From NCBI GenBank assembly GCA_004375885.1, contig SOJG01000041.1, positions 1 through 6,819 on the forward strand: a stretch of 6,819 nt of DNA. Reading direction: 5' to 3'. The number at the start of each line of letters is the position of its first letter. Positions within the stretch are counted from its first letter, which is position 1. Positions 1 through 4,671 of the stretch are shown here, piece after piece. This DNA is from Dehalococcoidia bacterium. Lineage in GTDB: Bacteria > Chloroflexota > Dehalococcoidia > GIF9 > AB-539-J10. The notes beneath the pieces were generated by a model. It did no database searches. It saw only the letters and a program-made list of their open reading frames with translations, and was not told the origin of the DNA. A program made the position numbers and the translations under genes.

Positions 1-50
1 GAGGGGGGATTTCGGAAAAGCGTATCTGTCAAGCCTGCTCCGTATCTGCT

Positions 51-1154
51 CTAAGAACTCTGCGAGTTTTCAGGAGTCCCGAATTGATAATAGGCGGCGC
101 AGGCGCCCTCACTCGAGACCATACAGGGGCCCACGGGTCTCTCTGGGGTGCAGACCTTTCTAAAGAGTTTGCACTCAAGTGGTGTAGCTGCGCCGCGGAT
201 TACGTCCCCGCACCGACATCCTTCAGGCTCCCTCGATGGCTTCACGGGCACTGAAAAAGCTTTGTCGGCGTCAAATTGCTCGTATTTTCCCCTCATTTTG
301 AAGCCACTTTGAGGGACGATTCCAATTCCCCGCCAGTTAGCTTCGCCAATCTCAAAAACATCCTCCATCAGTTGCCGGGCTTTTCTGTTTCCCTCTGGCT
401 TTACTCCCCGGTGGTAAGCTATCTCGATCTTGGGCTCGCCCTTTTCAATTTGCTGCACCAGCTTGTCTATGCATAGCAAGATGTCGAGTGGCTCAAAGCC
501 CGAGATGACACAGGCAACTCCATAATCCCGGGGGATAAATTCATAAGGATGAGAGCCAATTATGACGCTAACGTGTCCCGGGCAGACGATGCCCTCCAGC
601 TTGACCTCACCTGAATCGAGCAGTGCTTTCATCACCGGCGGGGTCAGCTTACTAAGGGACAGAACGTGGAAGTTCTCTAGTCTGTCGTGTTGTGCCTGAA
701 GTATGGAAGCGGCTGTAGTGGGCGCCGTGGTCTCAAAGCCGATGCCGATAAAGATGACTGATTTCTCAGGGTTGGCCCTCGCTATCTCCAGGGCATCTAT
801 AGTGGAATATACTATTCGTACATCTGCTCCCTCGGCTTTCGCCTGTTGCAGGCTTGAGTAGCTGCCGGGAACTCTTATCATGTCGCCAAAGGTAGTAAGG
901 ATAACTCCGGGGAGGTGTGCCAGGGCGATGGCTTTGTCCAGGTCGGCGGTTGCTGTAACGCAGACGGGGCAGCCGGGTCCCGACCGCAGCCCCACTGTTT
1001 CAGGGACCAGTTGACGAATCCCATGCCGCAGTATGGCATGTGTGTGCCCGCCGCAGAATTCCATTAGTCTTATGGTTTTGGTGGAGCGCTGAGCAATTTG
1101 CCATGCCAGCCCCTTGGCTAGCTTGTTGTCTTGGTATTCGTCAATGAATTTCAC
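51..1154 (-). CDS. hypD: Hydrogenase maturation protein HypD
   Basis: HypD is the cytoplasmic iron-sulfur protein that, together with HypC, carries and assembles the Fe(CN)2CO group later inserted into the large subunit of [NiFe] hydrogenases. The 367-residue protein is full length for the family and shows its hallmarks in order: MKFIDEY at the N-terminus, MEFCGGHTHA (31-40, Cys34), GPGCPVC (59-65, Cys62 and Cys65), FETTAPTT (140-147) and CPGHVSVIIG (191-200). A cysteine-rich C-terminal part (Cys313, 315, 328, 335, 344, 351) supplies the [4Fe-4S] ligands. The start is GTG at 1152-1154, chosen because the N-terminus matches the family and GGAGGAGA lies 12 bases upstream. The gene overlaps the end of hypC by 14 bases, which suggests translational coupling. 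No hairpin or terminator is visible in the 50 bases after the stop, so the operon probably continues past the left edge. The family assignment is secure. Confidence 0.97.
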   Translation of the reverse strand: MKFIDEYQDNKLAKGLAWQIAQRSTKTIRLMEFCGGHTHAILRHGIRQLVPETVGLRSGPGCPVCVTATADLDKAIALAHLPGVILTTFGDMIRVPGSYSSLQQAKAEGADVRIVYSTIDALEIARANPEKSVIFIGIGFETTAPTTAASILQAQHDRLENFHVLSLSKLTPPVMKALLDSGEVKLEGIVCPGHVSVIIGSHPYEFIPRDYGVACVISGFEPLDILLCIDKLVQQIEKGEPKIEIAYHRGVKPEGNRKARQLMEDVFEIGEANWRGIGIVPQSGFKMRGKYEQFDADKAFSVPVKPSREPEGCRCGDVIRGAATPLECKLFRKVCTPERPVGPCMVSSEGACAAYYQFGTPENSQSS

Positions 1155-1368
1155 TTAGACTTGCTATCTCCTCCAGAAGCTTCAGGGTTTCCTCGGCTTC
1201 AGCCTGATCGAGCACACTTATGGCATATCCTGTATGAAGCAATACGTAATCCCCTATCTTGGCCTCTGGAGTAAGAACGATGCTGACCCGGCGCTTCACT
1301 CCGGCAATTTCTGTTTCTGCCTGGTCTCCGTCTATCGAAACGATCTTCACCGGCACTGCTAAACACAT
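1141..1368 (-). CDS. hypC: Hydrogenase maturation chaperone HypC
   Basis: HypC (HypC/HybG/HupF family) is a small cytoplasmic chaperone. It binds HypD during assembly of the Fe(CN)2CO group and then delivers it to the hydrogenase large-subunit precursor. The 75-residue product begins MCLAVPVKI; Cys2, exposed after removal of Met1, is the essential iron-binding residue. The conserved core GDYVLLHTGYAIS (39-51, with His45) and an acidic helical C-terminus follow, all typical of the family in sequence and length. A longer frame with an upstream ATG at 1414-1416 exists, but it would bury the essential N-terminal Cys, so the start at 1368 is preferred. There is no good Shine-Dalgarno sequence before this start; a promoter-like pair just upstream could give a nearly leaderless mRNA. 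The stop overlaps hypD by 14 bases. Identity is secure; the start is very likely. Confidence 0.95.
   Translation of the reverse strand: MCLAVPVKIVSIDGDQAETEIAGVKRRVSIVLTPEAKIGDYVLLHTGYAISVLDQAEAEETLKLLEEIASLSEIH
1167..1174 (-). promoter_or_regulatory. Ribosome binding site of hypD
   Basis: The minus strand reads GGAGGAGA inside the last codons of hypC, 12 bases before the hypD GTG. The gap is slightly long, but this is the only strong Shine-Dalgarno sequence near. It supports the GTG start and coupled translation of hypC and hypD. Confidence 0.7.
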
Positions 1369-1378
1369 AGCATCACGT

Positions 1379-1407
1379 ATTTTAGCCCAGGTTAGCCTAT
1401 AAGACAA
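1379..1407 (-). promoter_or_regulatory. Candidate sigma-70 promoter of hypCD
   Basis: On the minus strand TTGTCT (1407-1402) and TAAAAT (1384-1379) are separated by 17 bases, close to the sigma-70 consensus. Transcription would start about 7 bases after the -10 box, only a few bases before the hypC ATG at 1368. That fits the lack of a Shine-Dalgarno sequence there. The assignment rests on sequence match only. Confidence 0.4.
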
Positions 1408-1542
1408 ACGGAACATATCCGGTGCTTAGAGTGGGCTAGAGGGAAGTGGTGACGTGCCGAGACATGATGATGCCTCGAGACCTTGTATGATCGAGTTCAG
1501 ATAGACTGGTGACACACAAGAGATGAAGGGACGCCGTGATGG

Positions 1543-1570
1543 TTGACTTTGCTTGGCTTTATATTGTAAT
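1543..1570 (+). promoter_or_regulatory. Candidate sigma-70 promoter of the zinc-ribbon gene
   Basis: TTGACT (1543-1548) and TGTAAT (1565-1570) each match the consensus at five of six positions and are 16 bases apart. The predicted start point, near 1577, leaves a leader of about 28 bases that contains the GGGAG ribosome binding site. The promoter is divergent from the hypCD promoter. Confidence 0.55.
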
Positions 1571-1591
1571 GTGATTGACTGCCAAGAGACC

Positions 1592-1596
1592 GGGAG
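1592..1596 (+). promoter_or_regulatory. Ribosome binding site that sets the zinc-ribbon gene start
   Basis: GGGAG lies 8 bases before the ATG at 1605. It favours this ATG over the in-frame TTG at 1575, which would sit at the predicted transcription start and has no such site. Confidence 0.65.
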
Positions 1597-1604
1597 ATAT
1601 CGCC

Positions 1605-1937
1605 ATGGCATACTGTCAATACTGCGGGCGAAAAACAGATGAAGACGCACTATTCTGTCATTGGTGTGGCGAAGGCTTAGTCGAGGAAGATACAGGATGG
1701 CAAGAGGCTCAGATCCGCGAGGCAGTTGATGAAGCGAATCGCAGGGCAAACGGCCATACTATTCTTGCCATAGTACTTGTAACGACGGGACTGGCGGCCG
1801 GTGGTATTCTCTGTGTCTCATCGGATCCGATTGGGCTCTTTGGAATTGTGCTTGTTTGCCTGGGTGTTGCCCTTGCTGCAGCGGCCCGTCGTCATGAACG
1901 CAAGGCCAGCAATTTGAGGAAACTACTCAGGCCGTGA
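1605..1937 (+). CDS. Small zinc-ribbon protein with two membrane segments
   Basis: This 110-residue protein is of unknown function. The N-terminus is a compact zinc ribbon: CQYC (4-7) and CHWC (18-21) give four cysteines that should bind one Zn2+, as in the short zinc-ribbon domains found at the start of many bacterial membrane proteins. A charged, probably helical stretch (about 30-50) follows. Two hydrophobic segments (about 52-72 and 76-94) are separated by a short SSDP turn, making a membrane hairpin, and the protein ends in a basic tail rich in Arg and Lys (95-110). By the positive-inside rule both ends should face the cytoplasm. There is no signal peptide and no catalytic motif. It has its own promoter and ribosome binding site and diverges from hypCD, so a link to hydrogenase maturation is not implied. 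That it is a real gene is well supported by the Cys pattern, the start signals and the regular domain layout; its role cannot be stated. Confidence 0.85.
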   Translation: MAYCQYCGRKTDEDALFCHWCGEGLVEEDTGWQEAQIREAVDEANRRANGHTILAIVLVTTGLAAGGILCVSSDPIGLFGIVLVCLGVALAAAARRHERKASNLRKLLRP

Positions 1938-2018
1938 AATCAGCCTAGAGCTGCATTAGTGATACTGACACCCAGATTTGCAGCGCTTCGTTACTCTTCT
2001 CTGACTATGTGGCGCTTC

Positions 2019-2033
2019 GGTTATCGAATAACC
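2019..2033. repeat. Perfect 6-bp inverted repeat (hairpin)
   Basis: GGTTAT and ATAACC flank a 3-base CGA loop. The repeat lies 82 bases after the zinc-ribbon stop. The sequence ATTTCTCC that follows is only mildly T-rich, so it could be a weak terminator, a mRNA 3' hairpin or a protein site. Confidence 0.4.
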
Positions 2034-2142
2034 ATTTCTCCATTGAGAAACTTGTACGCCATGCTCCTGACCTGCAATCGATATCTAATAGGAGGCTTGA
2101 CTAGACTGGGGAGTCCTTGTGTTTGAGTCCTGTTCAGTCGAC

Positions 2143-2157
2143 GTGCCAGAATGGCAC
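2143..2157. repeat. Perfect 6-bp inverted repeat (hairpin)
   Basis: GTGCCA and TGGCAC flank a 3-base GAA loop, giving a 15-base dyad. It ends 69 bases before the -10 box of the mannosylglycerate gene. It has no T-run after it, and its place upstream of a promoter would suit a regulator site as well as an RNA hairpin. Confidence 0.4.
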
Positions 2158-2226
2158 CTTCACAATAGTCATCCAAGAAAGGCTGAGCTATCGCTTCATC
2201 GGTGGCTGCAACGGGTTACAATTGGC

Positions 2227-2232
2227 TATAAT
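2227..2232 (+). promoter_or_regulatory. Candidate -10 box of the mannosylglycerate gene
   Basis: This is an exact TATAAT, 45 bases before the ATG at 2277. No good -35 box sits 16-18 bases upstream (the best is near TGGCTG at 2203-2208), so the promoter may depend on an activator or be weak. Confidence 0.45.
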
Positions 2233-2237
2233 GTGGG

Positions 2238-2268
2238 GGCCAAGGTACTGGCCTCGATATAGTCTATA
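2238..2268 (+). promoter_or_regulatory. Two adjacent dyads in the leader of the mannosylglycerate gene
   Basis: GGCCA (2238-2242) and TGGCC (2249-2253) form a 5-bp dyad with a 6-base centre. Just after it TATAG (2258-2262) and CTATA (2264-2268) form a second dyad around one T. Both lie between the -10 box and the start codon, where a repressor or an mRNA hairpin could act. No regulator family can be assigned. Confidence 0.3.
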
Positions 2269-2276
2269 GCAAGAAA

Positions 2277-4334
2277 ATGCGTATTGAAAGCGGCAAGCAA
2301 GTTGAACACTTCGGAGCAGTGAGACTCCATCCTGTGCGTCGGGTGCTGGAGCTTGACTCTGGCGTCAGAATCCCATCCCCGATTAAGGACAGCGTTGAGC
2401 CCCAGAGAATTGACCGTGACGTCATTGCTGGTATTCAGCGTGAACTGGCTATTGTTCTCCCGATAAAGGACGAGGACGTAAAGGTTTTCGAAGGCGTACT
2501 GAGTGGCATCCCGCACGATTGCCTGATGATTGTGATGTCTAATAGCCGGCGGGGAGAGATTGATAATCTGAAGAAAGAACGGGAAATCCTGGACCGATTC
2601 TGCATTGCCACGAAGAGAAATGCGCTTATCGTTCATCAGAAAGACCCTCGTCTGGGAGAAGCGCTGGCTGATTGTGGATATAGTCAGATCCTTGATGAGA
2701 AAGGGCTGGTGAGAAGCGGCAAAGCAGAAGGGATGCTCATCGGCATTCTACTGGCTATGGCGCTGGGCAAAGAATATGTTGGATTCATTGACACCGATAA
2801 CTACATTCCTGGTGCGGTGTGGGAATATGCCCAGCACTATGCCGTTGGATTCAGCCTGTCCGATTCGCCATATGTGATGACCCGGCTTCTATGGAGATAC
2901 AAACCCAAGATGTCCGGTGAGCTGTACTTCAGAAAATGGGGACGGGTGTCTGAAATAACAAACAAATATGTAAATCATTTCATATCCGCCAAGGGCAGAT
3001 TTGAGACCGACATCATCAAGACCGCCAATGCAGGCGAACATGCCATGAGCCTGCAACTGGCAAAGAAACTAACCTACGCCACCGGCTATGGCGTGGAAAC
3101 CCAGGAACTGATGTCCATCTTCGAGCAGTTTTCAGGCCTGGCATCCCCGGTTGACAAGGCGGTGATGGAAAAGGGAGTGGACATAATTCAGACGGAGACC
3201 ATAAATCCTCATGTCCACGAGGAACGAGGTGAAGAACATCTTCTTAAGGATATACTGATGCCCAGTCTGTCGGTGATCTACCACAATCCGCTATGCGAGG
3301 ATGGGACGAGACGACTGATAACCAGACACCTCATAGAACTGGAATGCATTCCGCGGGATGGAGAAGTGCCGTCATTGCTGATGCTGCCGCCGCCGGAGAC
3401 CGTTGACGCGGTCAAGTTCGGCCGTCTCATGGACAGGACTCTCAGCGATTACGCCATACCGAAAGGGTGGCCAGTAGGGGTGAGCCTTCCACCAGCCGCC
3501 CGCAAGACGCGGGAGGCTGCGAAGCTGGTCTTCACCGACCTTGATGGCACGTTGCTGCATCCGGTCAGCTACTCATACGCGGCGGCACTTGATTCGGTAC
3601 GGAAGTTGCAGGAGGCAGGAATCCCCATAGTATTCTGCTCTGCCAAGACGATGGCCGAACAGCAGGTGTACAGGCACGAACTGGGTATTGCAGACCCGTT
3701 CATTATCGAGAACGGGGCGGCTATCGTAGTGCCGAAAGACTACTTCCGGTTCCCTTTCTCGTTCAGCAGAATAGTTGATGACTACTTCGTTATTGAACTC
3801 GGTGCTCCGTACCAAGAAGTGAGAAGCAAACTAAGAAAACTGTGCGGGAAGCAGGAAGCAAAGGTCACTTGCTTTGGCGACCTCACCACTGAAGAAGTGT
3901 CCAAGGTGACTGGCTTGAACCTGCTCATGGCGGCGCTTGCCAAGCAAAGGGAGTACAGTGAAACGGTAATAATAGAAGGAGACAAGAAGCAATTGCAGTC
4001 AACCCTGGCAGCCATAGAGGAGGTGGGGCTCAGCTACACCTTCGGTGGGAGGTTCTACGAAGCATGCCTGGGTGGTGATAAAGGCAAGGCAGTCAAGATT
4101 CTGTTGGAGCTTTTCAAGCTCAACTTCGGTGACGCGTATACGGTCGGTATCGGCGACAGCTTGAATGACGCTGAGATGCTAACCGCCGTGGATTCGCCAA
4201 TGATAGTGCAGACGGGGGATAAGCGCTGGAATAAGTTGAACGTTAAGAACTTGAAACGTGTCAGCGGCATTGGTCCCGAAGGGTGGGCCAGGGCAGCTTC
4301 AGAGGTTTTGGGCGGTAGTAGTCACAAGAAGTAG
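2277..4334 (+). CDS. mgsD: Bifunctional mannosyl-3-phosphoglycerate synthase/phosphatase
   Basis: The 685-residue protein fuses both enzymes of two-step mannosylglycerate synthesis. Residues 1 to about 395 are a GT55 mannosyl-3-phosphoglycerate synthase, which transfers mannose from GDP-mannose to 3-phosphoglycerate. Visible motifs are VLPIKDE (60-66), SNSRR (88-92), HQKDP (120-124), ILDEKGLVRSGKAEGML (138-154), the DxD-type metal/nucleotide motif DTDNYIPGA (172-180), KWGRVSEITN (220-229), NAGEHAM (251-257) and NPHVHE (310-315). After a linker, residues 415-685 are a HAD-superfamily mannosyl-3-phosphoglycerate phosphatase: motif I DLDGT (421-425, nucleophile Asp421, acid/base Asp423), motif II Ser455, motif III Lys602 in DKGKA and motif IV GDSLND (626-631). 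All key residues of both halves are present, so both should be active in the cytoplasm. The product is a compatible solute used against salt or heat stress. The N-terminus MRIE...FGAV aligns with stand-alone synthases and fixes the ATG, although no Shine-Dalgarno sequence precedes it. A fusion of this kind is characterised in Dehalococcoides. Confidence 0.96.
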   Translation: MRIESGKQVEHFGAVRLHPVRRVLELDSGVRIPSPIKDSVEPQRIDRDVIAGIQRELAIVLPIKDEDVKVFEGVLSGIPHDCLMIVMSNSRRGEIDNLKKEREILDRFCIATKRNALIVHQKDPRLGEALADCGYSQILDEKGLVRSGKAEGMLIGILLAMALGKEYVGFIDTDNYIPGAVWEYAQHYAVGFSLSDSPYVMTRLLWRYKPKMSGELYFRKWGRVSEITNKYVNHFISAKGRFETDIIKTANAGEHAMSLQLAKKLTYATGYGVETQELMSIFEQFSGLASPVDKAVMEKGVDIIQTETINPHVHEERGEEHLLKDILMPSLSVIYHNPLCEDGTRRLITRHLIELECIPRDGEVPSLLMLPPPETVDAVKFGRLMDRTLSDYAIPKGWPVGVSLPPAARKTREAAKLVFTDLDGTLLHPVSYSYAAALDSVRKLQEAGIPIVFCSAKTMAEQQVYRHELGIADPFIIENGAAIVVPKDYFRFPFSFSRIVDDYFVIELGAPYQEVRSKLRKLCGKQEAKVTCFGDLTTEEVSKVTGLNLLMAALAKQREYSETVIIEGDKKQLQSTLAAIEEVGLSYTFGGRFYEACLGGDKGKAVKILLELFKLNFGDAYTVGIGDSLNDAEMLTAVDSPMIVQTGDKRWNKLNVKNLKRVSGIGPEGWARAASEVLGGSSHKK

Positions 4335-4639
4335 TATCAGAAGGCAAGAATCCTTAAGGCCTTTTCACAGCCTTCAATCTAAAGGTTCTAAATCGGTTGC
4401 ATACACAATATCGATCTTTGCCCCGGTCGCACTCCTTCCTCGAACTGCGAGGTTGAGATCCTGGAATGCTGCCCCATTTCCTGCTTTGTATTGGGTGGAG
4501 GATTACCGGAGCGGGCCTTGTGGTCTCCCGCATTCTCAGGCACGGGGCGCAAAGCGCCTGAACATGTGCAGGTTTCCGACCTGGACTTGCGCCGCGCTAT
4601 TGCTTGAAGCCGGCCTTTCATCGGGTCCGCCTTTCGAAC
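4335..4639. other. Intergenic region with decayed or leader-like sequence, no assigned gene
   Basis: No family match was recognised. The plus strand stays open in one frame across the whole stretch to a TAA at 4642-4644. On the minus strand one frame ending at TGA 4374-4376 is protein-like for 42 codons (4377-4502) and continues upstream in the same frame past only two stops (TAA at 4503-4505, TGA at 4536-4538), as a decayed gene might. Hairpins are GCGGG/CCCGC (4511-4515, 4527-4531), GGCGC-AAA-GCGCC (4546-4558) and CAGGT/ACCTG (4569-4573, 4579-4583). A poor promoter-like pair is TTCACA (4364-4369) with TCTAAA (4387-4392), 17 bases apart; it could give a long structured leader for the ABC-F gene. 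Confidence 0.5.
4341..4366 (+). terminator. Weak candidate terminator after the mannosylglycerate gene
   Basis: AAGGC (4341-4345) can pair with GCCTT (4359-4363), and TTC follows, so the tract reads CCTTTTC. The stem is short and the loop is 13 bases. A competing pairing GAAGGC/GCCTTC (4340-4345 with 4370-4375) exists. It begins 6 bases after the stop codon. It is a possible but poor intrinsic terminator. Confidence 0.25.
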
Positions 4640-4645
4640 TATAAT
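4640..4645 (+). promoter_or_regulatory. Candidate -10 box of the ABC-F gene
   Basis: This is an exact TATAAT, 26 bases before the ATG at 4672. The sequence at the -35 position (TTCATC, 4617-4622, spacer 17) is a weak match. Transcription from here would give a leader of about 20 bases that includes the AGAGGA ribosome binding site. Confidence 0.45.
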
Positions 4646-4661
4646 TGTGGTGTTTACGGCA

Positions 4662-4667
4662 AGAGGA
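4662..4667 (+). promoter_or_regulatory. Ribosome binding site that sets the ABC-F gene start
   Basis: AGAGGA lies 4 bases before the ATG at 4672. It supports this ATG over the in-frame TTG at 4645, which would add nine residues that the family lacks and overlaps the -10 box. Confidence 0.6.
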
Positions 4668-4671
4668 ACAT

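Larger units (their letters stand above)
1938..2226. other. Intergenic region without a recognisable gene
   Basis: No coding frame with a believable start or family match was found. The stretch holds two short perfect hairpins (2019-2033 and 2143-2157), a spaced inverted repeat GCTGCA/TGCAGC (1950-1955 and 1979-1984), and two short direct repeats: GCGCTTCG at 1983-1990 and 2012-2019, and GAGTCCT at 2111-2117 and 2125-2131. Neither hairpin is followed by a T-run, so no standard intrinsic terminator for the zinc-ribbon gene is evident. Confidence 0.6.

Noticed and set aside
1369..1416. An N-terminal extension of HypC from an ATG at 1414-1416.
   Set aside because: It would move the essential Cys2 away from the N-terminus, has no ribosome binding site, and covers the likely promoter.
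1426..1749. A 107-codon minus-strand frame overlapping the zinc-ribbon gene.
   Set aside because: It has no family resemblance or start signals, and it is antisense to a gene with a clear Cys pattern and promoter.
2101..2150. Sequence resembling the T-arm and CCA end of a tRNA (TTTGAGTCC then CCA).
   Set aside because: The T-loop lacks the normal TTC, the T-stem does not pair, and no anticodon arm or acceptor partner can be found upstream.
4258..4644. A 128-codon plus-strand frame starting inside the mannosylglycerate gene.
   Set aside because: The start lies out of frame in a conserved gene with no ribosome binding site, and no family is recognised. It is kept only as an open question in the intergenic entry.
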